The notes under the pieces: model-generated
What the model was told of the DNA's origin: nothing
Databases searched by the model: none
What the model saw: only the letters and a program-made list of their open reading frames with translations
Program-made: the position numbers and the translations under genes
In this document: positions 1 through 6,366 of the stretch, piece by piece
Layout of the letters: every line of letters starts with the position of its first letter
Position numbering within the stretch: the stretch's first letter is position 1
Assembly: GCA_002509745.1 (NCBI GenBank)
Contig: DAWK01000151.1
Span: forward strand, 1 to 11,622
From: Methanobacteriaceae archaeon UBA349
Lineage (GTDB): Archaea; Methanobacteriota; Methanobacteria; Methanobacteriales; Methanobacteriaceae
Length of the DNA: 11,622 bases
Direction: 5' to 3'

Positions 1-8
1 AATTAAAT

Positions 9-1106
9 TTATTCCATCTTTTCAAATCTACCTTCTAATTTTTCCATTACACCAGGTAAAGAAGTGTATTCCATTTCATCACTGGGTAAGCGATGTGGTT
101 CAAAGGGACCGTGTCTTCTCATATATTCTGCAATTTCAGATGCAAGGTTTCTGGATCTATCATAAGCCGGGTCATCAAACATGTCAGCAGGTCCCACCAG
201 TTTACCTTCAGCAATCTGGAATCCCAGGGCCATTACCCTTGGAGGTCCGTCAAATCTAACTGGATAAGCATTTTTTTGTCCAACAGGCATTAGTGGACCA
301 TTGTGAGAACCTCTCATCCATCCACCCACCAGGTGAGGGAATGAAAATGGTTCAACAACTTCTCCTGCTGCTGGGAAACCGGACTGTGATCTTACAATCG
401 CTACAGGGTCGTCTTTACCAATATATTGCCCTGCCATAAGATTTAATCTTTCGGTGCTGACTGCGGCAGCAATTTCATTATCGTCTCTTCTGCGTATACG
501 TTTAATCACATAGCGGTTGGTGGTACCTAAAAGTGCCAGCAAATCATACATTTCATCAGGACAGCTCATGGTCACTTTTTTATGTTCCATTACATCGAAT
601 ATTTCAAATTCAAACCCATTATGTAGAGAAGGATCAATAACCAGCCCTGCAGTATTAAATGGATCTGCAAACATTCTAAATAAAGGTAAATTAAATGCTC
701 CTGGTTCTGTTTTATCCATACAGAATATAACTACCGGGTCACTGGGCCTTTCTTTAAATTCCATTTCTGCCACACCAGGACCCATTCCTTTTATGTTTCC
801 AGAAAATGTATCAGAAAGTAAGTCCTGACCTGCTCCATAAAGTTTAAGTTCCTTGGCAACTTCAGTTGCTGCAGAGAATGCATCCCATGCTAATTTGTGA
901 ATTTCCTCACTTTCTTCACCATTTTTGTGGGTCATTATTAATTCAGTGTCATCTCCACAGTTGGTTACATAATAATCTGTAAGAAGTTCTTCTTCTTTTG
1001 CTTTTGCAAGAAATTCCTCACATTTTGCAAGTAATGCTGGATGGGCCAGTCCATGTCCGGCTACACTTCCTACGTCTGCTTTTATTACACTAATAGTTGT
1101 TTTCAT
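9..1106 (-). CDS. fbp: Fructose-1,6-bisphosphate aldolase/phosphatase (archaeal class V FBPase)
   Basis: Bifunctional gluconeogenic enzyme. It condenses dihydroxyacetone phosphate and glyceraldehyde 3-phosphate to fructose 1,6-bisphosphate, then hydrolyses the 1-phosphate to give fructose 6-phosphate, in the cytoplasm. The 365-residue protein has full family length. Visible residues match the known bimetal/Schiff-base site: Asp11, His18 and the Asp52-Asp53 pair (GDD) as metal ligands, Asp131-Lys132, then Tyr228 and Lys231 in the motif GQYIGKDDP (Lys231 corresponds to the Schiff-base lysine of the aldolase reaction), and Tyr347 near the C-terminus. The start ATG at 1106 has a strong GGAGGTG ribosome site at 1120-1114, 7 nt upstream. 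The gene is complete, with its stop at 9-11. It is more GC-rich than the genes from 2700 to 9125, consistent with a conserved chromosomal gene bordering an accessory region. Family assignment is confident; dual activity is inferred from conserved residues. Confidence 0.96.
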   Translation of the reverse strand: MKTTISVIKADVGSVAGHGLAHPALLAKCEEFLAKAKEEELLTDYYVTNCGDDTELIMTHKNGEESEEIHKLAWDAFSAATEVAKELKLYGAGQDLLSDTFSGNIKGMGPGVAEMEFKERPSDPVVIFCMDKTEPGAFNLPLFRMFADPFNTAGLVIDPSLHNGFEFEIFDVMEHKKVTMSCPDEMYDLLALLGTTNRYVIKRIRRRDDNEIAAAVSTERLNLMAGQYIGKDDPVAIVRSQSGFPAAGEVVEPFSFPHLVGGWMRGSHNGPLMPVGQKNAYPVRFDGPPRVMALGFQIAEGKLVGPADMFDDPAYDRSRNLASEIAEYMRRHGPFEPHRLPSDEMEYTSLPGVMEKLEGRFEKME

Positions 1107-1113
1107 GTAAAAA

Positions 1114-1168
1114 CACCTCCATAAGTATCAGGTTTCCAAAAATCTTTTTTTATTTTTATAAAATTCGA
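1114..1168 (-). promoter_or_regulatory. Likely fbp promoter (BRE/TATA) and ribosome binding site
   Basis: On the minus strand, GTTCGAA is followed directly by TTTTATAAAAA (about 1170-1153), a good archaeal BRE plus TATA arrangement. A TATA centre near 1160 predicts a transcription start near 1134, leaving a leader of about 28 nt containing GGAGGTG at 1120-1114. A second TATA-like block, TATATAAA on the minus strand at 1237-1230, could be an alternative upstream promoter. The 12-bp inverted repeat AACCA-GT-TGGTT at 1168-1179 abuts the upstream side of the BRE and could be a regulator site, though it is short. Confidence 0.55.
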
Positions 1169-1290
1169 ACCAGTTGGTTAAAAATGGAATCAAAGTTCAA
1201 AACATATCAACCTGAAAATAGTTTAATGATTTATATACTAGTATTTATTTTATTATGATTTAAAAACTTATCCCTCTATTGGAGGACACT

Positions 1291-1304
1291 GTCAAAAACT
1301 TGGG
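1291..1304 (+). repeat. Left terminal inverted repeat of the IS remnant
   Basis: GTCAAAAACTTGGG, a perfect 14-base inverted match to 2608-2621. It reads inward toward the transposase remnant, as expected of an IS end. Confidence 0.7.
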
Positions 1305-1417
1305 TGTTTTTAAAATTTATGGTTTTTATAAATAGTATTTTTTATTCCGGTTAAAATTATTATTTTTAAAAATAGAAACCTAAATGATTTTATATTAAGT
1401 GAAGCAAAGTATTTAGT

Positions 1418-2606
1418 ATGTTTAGATAAAAAATACTTGCATAAATTGACGGTTTGTTTGATCCAGGTTATAAACTTTCCTATTTTTGGGAAGGTTTATC
1501 AAAATATGAGGAAAGTCATTTAAAATTGGTTGAAAGAGATGATAATCTATTTAAATCACTGAAAAGATGGTATAAAAGAGATTTTTTCCATATTGAGATG
1601 TTGATTCCTTTTTGTCAGGATTGTTTCAGTAAATTTGTAATAAAAATGGATTTAAAGGACGAAAGCTTTATTTTAATCCTGAAGGAGTTGTTAAGGCCTA
1701 AATTCAAATGTATAAGTGTATAAAATGTGATAAGAAGTTTAAAACCAATATATCGAACATTGTAGATGATAATAGTAACTTTACACATGAAATTAAAGAA
1801 AAATGCATTGAATTAACTGGTTTATTCTTTGAATCAATCCGTAAAATTGCCTATAAAATTAAAAAAGACACATGAGCCAGTATTTCGAGACAAACAATAG
1901 AAAACTGGATACTTGGATATGAGATCCCTAAAAAAAAGAGTAAAAAATCTTTATTCTAGATATTACATCTTTCACGTGGAGTGGATCAAACTTAACAGCG
2001 TATGGAATTACAGATTCACTTTATTCGACAGTAAACAGAATATTATCGTAGATGATAAGATATACAGTAAAGAGAATTCAAAGAATATAAAAGAAATTTT
2101 AGAAGAATCCCCCCTCAAAATAAAAACAAAATAGCAGTAACTAGTGATTTAGATGATAAATACAACTCAATCATCGAATCATTAGGGTTTAAACACCAAT
2201 GATGTTTATTTCACGTATTAAAAATATAAACAAGAAAATTAAAGACTATATGCGATATAATAATCTATATGATGATGATATGATAAGATAAGGCAAGAAA
2301 AACTAGAGTTATGCAGCTTATTCAACAGTATCTTTTAAAAATGATAGAAACAAGATGAATGAAATTTTAAATCAAATAAAAAATTATTTAATCCATTACC
2401 ATGGGTTTATTACTGTCTTACTTTAAAAAGTTCTTCGCATAGCTGCTAGATGATAATATCGAAAGAACTCAAATAAATTAGAAAACAAATTCCAGAAAAC
2501 ATTTCCCAAAAATATTAAAAGAATAATGAAGATTAAAAAAGGCGCAATGTCACGAATAAACATTAGATAAGAAATTTTAAGATAGATAAACGTTTTTGAT
2601 AATAAA
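1418..2606 (+). pseudogene. Degenerate DDE-type transposase
   Basis: One transposase can be followed through all three forward frames. The likely old start is ATG 1418, with in-frame stops at 1427 and 1442. Homologous coding then runs to about 1690 (segment with FCQDC), continues in another frame from 1681 (CIKC zinc-type motif, stops at 1699 and 1873), switches near 1950 to a segment containing WIKLNSVWNYRFTLFD, and resumes near 2131 with TSDLDDKYNSIIESLGFKHQ, a stop at 2200, then CLFHVLKN. Further shifts occur near 2221 and 2320-2340. The final block, NKLENKFQKTFPKNIKR, resembles the C-terminal acidic-residue region of multi-copy methanogen transposases. Paired Cys motifs, an RNase-H-like core and a late Glu fit a DDE enzyme. 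The exact IS family is not assigned. At least five stops and several frameshifts make this a clear pseudogene. The end is approximate: open frame continues through the right repeat to 2654. Confidence 0.85.
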
Positions 2607-2607
2607 C

Positions 2608-2621
2608 CCCAAGTTTTTGAC
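2608..2621 (-). repeat. Right terminal inverted repeat of the IS remnant
   Basis: CCCAAGTTTTTGAC, the exact reverse complement of the left repeat at 1291-1304. The degenerate transposase frame reads through it. Confidence 0.7.
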
Positions 2622-2661
2622 GAGCCAGCATTCCAAAAGTATTTAAATAAATAGTAAAGAG

Positions 2662-2695
2662 TATTAATATAATAATAAATTAAATTATATTAATA
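2662..2695. promoter_or_regulatory. Perfect 12+12 bp inverted repeat upstream of the RHH-like gene, putative operator/promoter
   Basis: TATTAATATAAT (2662-2673) and its exact complement ATTATATTAATA (2684-2695) are separated by 10 nt, 20 nt upstream of the ATG at 2715. The element consists only of A and T and overlaps the only TATA-like sequence available to the small gene, so a factor bound here would be expected to block transcription. Autoregulation through an inverted repeat is common for ribbon-helix-helix proteins. In AT-only DNA such palindromes arise by chance more easily, so confidence is moderate. Confidence 0.45.
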
Positions 2696-2714
2696 GTATT
2701 GTTTGGGGCAAATT

Positions 2715-2924
2715 ATGAAAAAGATTAATGTCTTAGTTACAGAGGATATTGATTATAATTTTAGAATTATGGCTTCAAAAAAATTTAAATTCAAAACAGG
2801 ATGGTATAGTAATGCAGTTCGTGAGGCAATGATTTTTTGGATGTTATATCAACAATTATCTGATTCTCCTGTAGTTATGAATAAAACTAAATCAAGCTGT
2901 ATTCTTAATGATCTTTTTGATTAA
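2715..2924 (+). CDS. Small putative ribbon-helix-helix DNA-binding protein
   Basis: A 69-residue protein. Its start is short strand-like INVLVTEDI, followed by a helix (NFRIMASKKFKF), a turn (KTGWY) and a second helix with SNAVREAMIFWML. This matches the layout of ribbon-helix-helix repressors, in which the N-terminal strand pairs in a dimer and contacts DNA; the 'S-AVREA' segment resembles the family's second helix. I chose ATG 2715 over TTG 2703 because GGGG at 2705-2708 can serve as a weak ribosome site only for the ATG. The last 20 bases overlap, tail to tail, the end of the flippase gene. An inverted repeat immediately upstream suggests autoregulation. The C-terminal 20 residues (after about 50) resemble nothing I know. 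Target genes are unknown; the RiPP cluster 1.9 kb away is one possibility. Family assignment is from pattern only. Confidence 0.6.
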   Translation: MKKINVLVTEDIDYNFRIMASKKFKFKTGWYSNAVREAMIFWMLYQQLSDSPVVMNKTKSSCILNDLFD

Positions 2925-4470
2925 TTAATTCATTAATTTTTTTTAGAAATTGAGAAAATTTAATAAAAAATTTTGTGAATGGTTTTATTTTAAGACCAAC
3001 TTTATTAATAATAATTAAATCTTGATTTTCTAAACCATTAATAAATGCTAGAATAATTAAATAGATAAATGGGGTTAGTATAGATGCAAATATTAATCCA
3101 AATGTACTTTTAGGCATAATTATCAATATTAATCCCAATAGTAATGAAGCAATGATTATTTTAAATAATTTAAAATATGGTAATTTTACTTTTGTTATTC
3201 TAAGAGTTGTATAAGTACACAGAATCATTATGAAAAAAGCAGATACTGTAGTTGAAATTGCTGCACCATTTAATCCATATCTTGGAACTAAGTAAAAAGT
3301 TAAACCAAGATTAATAATGCCACCTATAACTAAAAAAATCATGGGAGGATAAGGTTTTCCAACTCCCTGAGAAATGCTGGATGAAATCCCATAAATAGAA
3401 TAAAAACCCATTCCTATAATTAAAATGGTTAAAACATTTTTTACAAATAAATATGCTAAAGGAGCTTTTGGAAAAAGAATATTCAATAATGGCTCAGAAA
3501 ATAACATTATGACAATACAAATAGGTAAAAGCACCAATAATAAATATCTATACGACTGAATTACATATTTTTTTAGAAGATTATTTCCTTTGATAGCTAA
3601 TGCCTCAGATGCTGCGGGTAAAATAGCAACTGAAACAGATGTTGATATTACTAAGGGTAACCTTGCAACAGGACTAGCAATATTATAATAACCTACTGCA
3701 TAATTATCCATAAAAATTTTAATTATCATAGTACTCGTATCAAATAATGCTAATTCTGATAAACCTGCCAAAATTATTGGGAAAGAAAAAAATATTAATT
3801 TTTTGGCAATTTTAACATCATTCACTGGAATTGAAGGTATTTTTATATTTTGAAGGTTTTCCCACATTTCTTTTTTAAATATTAAGAATGCAACAACTGC
3901 TGATGCAGCAAAACCCAATATACTACCTATAACTGCACCCAGAACATATAATCCGGCTAATGTCAAGATAACTGCTAAAGAAATCATGAAAATTTGTTCA
4001 GCAGCTCTTGTTATCAAGATATATGTCATTTCTTGATATCCTTGAAATACGCCTCTAAACAATCCTAATAATATGCTAAATGGGGTGATTAATGCTACCA
4101 TTTGAAATAAAATAGTAGTATTGGGGTCTGCGTTTAATAGATCTACCAAATAAGGTGCAAAGAAATATAAAGAAACTGAGAAGATGATACTCATACACAA
4201 CATAATTTTGGCTGAAACAAAAATGATTTTTTTAACCATGTAAAAATTATTTTGTGCTTTATATTCTGATACATATTTGGCAATGGCTGGTGGTAGACCT
4301 GCTGCAGCAATTAATATTAATATCCATTGTACTGGCAAGACAACACTTAAAATACCATACCCTTCAACCCCTAATAAAAATTGCATTAACATTCTATAAA
4401 GATAGCCACCTATTCTAAAAAGAATATTCCCGATTAATATGATAAAGCTACCTTTTATTAAATTAGCCAT
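2905..4470 (-). CDS. MATE/MOP-superfamily flippase (Wzx/SpoVB-like polysaccharide exporter)
   Basis: A 521-residue, very hydrophobic membrane protein with around 12-14 predicted transmembrane segments, the usual size for the polysaccharide flippase branch of the MOP superfamily. The N-terminus (MANLIKGSFIILIGNILFRI) and the early segment with GYGILSVVLP are typical of Wzx/SpoVB-type proteins. Such proteins move undecaprenyl- or dolichyl-linked oligosaccharides across the membrane. No glycosyltransferases lie nearby, so its lipid-linked substrate cannot be inferred. An in-frame TGA lies two codons before ATG 4470, which fixes this as the earliest start. GAGGT directly abuts the ATG, too close for a normal ribosome site, so a leaderless transcript is possible. 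It is divergent from the RiPP cluster and convergent (20-bp overlap) with the RHH-like gene. It shares the low GC of the cluster. A role in handling the peptide product is conceivable but unsupported. Confidence 0.85.
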   Translation of the reverse strand: MANLIKGSFIILIGNILFRIGGYLYRMLMQFLLGVEGYGILSVVLPVQWILILIAAAGLPPAIAKYVSEYKAQNNFYMVKKIIFVSAKIMLCMSIIFSVSLYFFAPYLVDLLNADPNTTILFQMVALITPFSILLGLFRGVFQGYQEMTYILITRAAEQIFMISLAVILTLAGLYVLGAVIGSILGFAASAVVAFLIFKKEMWENLQNIKIPSIPVNDVKIAKKLIFFSFPIILAGLSELALFDTSTMIIKIFMDNYAVGYYNIASPVARLPLVISTSVSVAILPAASEALAIKGNNLLKKYVIQSYRYLLLVLLPICIVIMLFSEPLLNILFPKAPLAYLFVKNVLTILIIGMGFYSIYGISSSISQGVGKPYPPMIFLVIGGIINLGLTFYLVPRYGLNGAAISTTVSAFFIMILCTYTTLRITKVKLPYFKLFKIIIASLLLGLILIIMPKSTFGLIFASILTPFIYLIILAFINGLENQDLIIINKVGLKIKPFTKFFIKFSQFLKKINELINQKDH

Positions 4471-4490
4471 ACCTCACATTTAATCTACTA

Positions 4491-4510
4491 TTATTTATTA
4501 CTTTCGAAAA
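4491..4510 (-). promoter_or_regulatory. Candidate flippase promoter (BRE/TATA, possibly leaderless)
   Basis: On the minus strand, TTTTCGAAAG is followed by TAATAAATAA (4500-4491). A TATA centre near 4496 predicts a start about 26 nt downstream, at or next to the initiator ATG (4470). That would give a leaderless mRNA and explain the absence of a correctly spaced ribosome site. Confidence 0.4.
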
Positions 4511-4582
4511 TCCATACTTCTTGGTTTAAATTAAATTTTATTAAGATTTCTCTTCTTTTCAATTTGTCTTTATTAACAAAAA

Positions 4583-4646
4583 GGATTAATTTAATAAATT
4601 TAGTATACAATAATGGATTTAAAAAATCCAATAGTTTATTGGAGGT
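4583..4646 (+). promoter_or_regulatory. RiPP cluster promoter region with overlapping inverted repeats and ribosome site
   Basis: An AT-rich block with TATA-like sequences (TTAATAAATTTA at 4589-4600; TAGTATACAA at 4601-4610) precedes the precursor gene. Just downstream is the 17-bp palindrome TGGATTT-AAA-AAATCCA (4614-4630), placed between TATA and the expected start near 4620-4630, a typical position for an archaeal repressor site. A second inverted repeat, CCAAT-AGTTT-ATTGG (4628-4642), overlaps both the right arm of the first and the start of the strong ribosome site GGAGGT (4641-4646), which lies 6 nt before ATG 4653. If transcribed, the second stem would partly hide the ribosome site. 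The exact TATA box is uncertain. Confidence 0.5.
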
Positions 4647-4652
4647 TATAAC

Positions 4653-4820
4653 ATGGAAGACATGACTGGAATAGTAAATACTGCAAGCGAAAGCAAAAAA
4701 GTTTCAGCTGCAACAGGATGTAAGGGATGTGTATGTTCCTGTAGATGTAGTGGGGCAGCATATTGGGTAGGTAGATTCTTAACATTCTCTGGAATGAGAT
4801 CAGCTTATGCAGTATTTTAA
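4653..4820 (+). CDS. Cys-rich RiPP precursor peptide, putative sactipeptide/ranthipeptide-like
   Basis: A 55-residue peptide with a strong ribosome site (GGAGGT, 4641-4646). The N-terminal 22 residues are polar, Ser/Ala/Lys-rich and Cys-free, as expected of a leader. Then comes CKGCVCSCRC with Cys at 23, 26, 28, 30 and 32, and a Cys-free, aromatic, hydrophobic tail ending in SAYAVF. Cys donors grouped at the front with a hydrophobic acceptor half behind them is the layout of sactipeptides such as subtilosin A (which also has KGC near its core start) and thuricin CD. The two genes that follow are radical SAM/SPASM proteins and the next an ABC exporter, so this is almost surely their substrate. 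No double-Gly or other known cleavage site is evident, so the mature N-terminus is unknown. Its codons are more GC-rich than those of its neighbours, which may reflect high expression. A metal-binding, metallothionein- or methanobactin-like role (CxCxC) is the main alternative. The crosslinks are inferred. Confidence 0.88.
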   Translation: MEDMTGIVNTASESKKVSAATGCKGCVCSCRCSGAAYWVGRFLTFSGMRSAYAVF

Positions 4821-4824
4821 GTAG

Positions 4825-4863
4825 TTTTATATACTATTTTTAAATTTTTTTCTTCATTTTTTT
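4825..4863 (+). promoter_or_regulatory. Precursor-maturase junction: T-tracts and an internal TATA-like box
   Basis: Immediately after the precursor stop are three T-runs (4837-4841, 4845-4851, 4857-4863), the type of signal at which archaeal RNA polymerase terminates without a hairpin. The TTTTATATA at 4825-4833 is a good TATA match and would predict a start near 4855 for the enzyme genes. Either reading (partial termination, or a separate promoter) would let the peptide be made in greater amount than its enzymes. Confidence 0.45.
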
Positions 4864-4885
4864 ACAGTAATTTTCGGTGAAAACA

Positions 4886-6364
4886 ATGTTAACATTCAAA
4901 ACAGAAAACAGGAACATGTACACTTTAGACAAAGATACAGGTCTGTTCATACCCATATCTGAAACATTTATAGCTGTTAATAATGAATTATCTGACAATA
5001 AATCTAAAGATCAGATCATAAAAAAATTAGAGACCAAACATGATATTAATGATATAACATTTTATTATGATTGGATAAATAAATGGAAAAAAATTAAACC
5101 AGAAAAAAATCATCTAAATTTTTATAAATATGCTACTCCCTCTGATTTAAAACGTTATATACTAAAAAATGGACTTCTACAAATGATATTATGTGTTACT
5201 GAAGATTGTAACTTAAGATGCAAATATTGTGTTTATTCAGATAATTATGAATATACTCGTTCCCATTCCGAAGAAAAAATGGATTTTAAAACAGCAAAAA
5301 AAGCAATTGATTATTATTTTAAGTTAATAAAAGAAGGATTAAAATTTAATCCATTAAGAAGGCCCGGTATTGGATTTTATGGTGGGGAACCATTACTAAA
5401 TTTTGAACTAATAAAAATTTGTGTAGAATATATCAAAAAAGAATACCCTACATATGAAACACAATTTACTATTACTACAAATGGAACATTATTGGAAGAA
5501 TCTAAATCAGATTGGTTGATGGAAAATGAATTCACAATTTCTATTAGTTTAGATGGTCCTGAAAAAGAACATGATAGGCTTAGAGTATACCCTGATGGTA
5601 AAGGATCTTTTAATGACGTTATAAACAATGTTCAACATATTACTAACAAAAAATATGATAAAGTAAATGTACTTCCTGTTTTTGATTGGAAAAGTGATTT
5701 ATTTCAAATGGAAACTTTTTTTTCACAAAAAGAAATACCTCAAGTTTCAGCTCTTTCACAAGTAGATTCAGAAACTAAAACAAAATATTATGAAGACTTT
5801 ACAGAATCAGACTATAATGATTTCAGAGAAAAAGTAGACTCAATACGTGAATATTATTTTCAAAATATTAACACTCAAAAAATTGAAAAAGAATCTGTTT
5901 TTGATCATTTAGTGGGATTTGCACCATCAAAAGAACTTTTTGATACCTTAACTTTAATCAATCCCGATCCAATAATGCCTTATACTGGAGCTTGTATTCC
6001 TGGAAGAAAAATATTCGTAGATATAACTGGAAATCTTCACATGTGTGAAAGAGTTAACGATTCTTTTCCAATAGGTAATGTAAATAATGGATTAGAATTT
6101 GATAAAATAATTTTATTAATTCAAAATTATCTCCAATCAATGGATAAATGTTCAGATTGTAATGTTAGATGGAAATGTGGCTTTTGTTTTAAACAATTTA
6201 TGACAAATGATGGCTTTTTATCTTCATCGAAATATTGTGAAAATATTGAATCAAACATGAAATATTCTTTTATAAATACTCTAAACATTGCTGAACGTTT
6301 TCATGACTTTATTGAAGAATCAAATACAAAACATAAAAATCTTAAAAAATTTTTGAGGGATTAA
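4886..6364 (+). CDS. Radical SAM/SPASM peptide maturase 1
   Basis: A 492-residue peptide-modifying radical SAM enzyme. The N-terminal 75 or so residues resemble a small peptide-recognition (RRE-like) domain. The radical SAM core follows, with the [4Fe-4S] motif CNLRCKYC (Cys108, 112, 115), SAM-binding GGEP (166-169), TTNGT (197-201) and SLDG (221-224). The C-terminal SPASM domain shows seven cysteines in the usual pattern: 370, 387 (preceded by Gx4C), 422, 425, 431, 434 and 451, enough for auxiliary clusters. Enzymes of this build (AlbA, SkfB, SCIFF maturase) form thioether bonds from peptide Cys. I chose ATG 4886 because GGTGA (4876-4880) is a good ribosome site 5 nt before it; the upstream in-frame GTG at 4877 is part of that site. 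It is followed 2 nt later by maturase 2. The substrate is presumably the adjacent Cys-rich peptide; the exact bond formed is unknown. Confidence 0.92.
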   Translation: MLTFKTENRNMYTLDKDTGLFIPISETFIAVNNELSDNKSKDQIIKKLETKHDINDITFYYDWINKWKKIKPEKNHLNFYKYATPSDLKRYILKNGLLQMILCVTEDCNLRCKYCVYSDNYEYTRSHSEEKMDFKTAKKAIDYYFKLIKEGLKFNPLRRPGIGFYGGEPLLNFELIKICVEYIKKEYPTYETQFTITTNGTLLEESKSDWLMENEFTISISLDGPEKEHDRLRVYPDGKGSFNDVINNVQHITNKKYDKVNVLPVFDWKSDLFQMETFFSQKEIPQVSALSQVDSETKTKYYEDFTESDYNDFREKVDSIREYYFQNINTQKIEKESVFDHLVGFAPSKELFDTLTLINPDPIMPYTGACIPGRKIFVDITGNLHMCERVNDSFPIGNVNNGLEFDKIILLIQNYLQSMDKCSDCNVRWKCGFCFKQFMTNDGFLSSSKYCENIESNMKYSFINTLNIAERFHDFIEESNTKHKNLKKFLRD

Positions 6365-6366
6365 AA

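Larger units (their letters stand above)
1291..2621 (+). mobile_element. Decayed insertion sequence, about 1.33 kb
   Basis: GTCAAAAACTTGGG at 1291-1304 recurs as its exact reverse complement, CCCAAGTTTTTGAC, at 2608-2621. These two copies bracket a broken transposase gene read rightward. The spacing of about 1.33 kb is normal for a single-gene IS. I could not find a target-site duplication, and the bases immediately outside the repeats do not match, so the exact outer ends are uncertain by a few bases. The transposase carries many stops and frame changes, so the element cannot move on its own. It lies between the fbp promoter and the AT-rich accessory genes. Confidence 0.75.

Noticed and set aside
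93..828. Two plus-strand frames opposite fbp
   Set aside because: Antisense shadows of a strongly conserved gene, with no ribosome sites or recognisable protein features.
1454..1723. Open frame of 89 codons as an independent gene
   Set aside because: It is one frame segment of the degenerate transposase; homology continues in other frames downstream and it starts at a TTG without a ribosome site.
1913..2134. Open frame of 73 codons as an independent gene
   Set aside because: Its useful part is the middle segment of the same broken transposase; its first codons overlap the preceding segment in another frame.
4675..4760. Cys-rich peptide as a small ferredoxin or zinc ribbon
   Set aside because: Five Cys within ten residues without a second Cys pair does not fit either fold, and the maturase/exporter context favours a modified peptide; metal binding remains possible.
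4877..4885. GTG at 4877 as the maturase 1 start
   Set aside because: This GTG lies inside GGTGA, which is better read as the ribosome site for ATG 4886, the same site type used before the exporter.
5377..5628. Minus-strand frame inside maturase 1
   Set aside because: Antisense shadow across the radical SAM core; no start signal.
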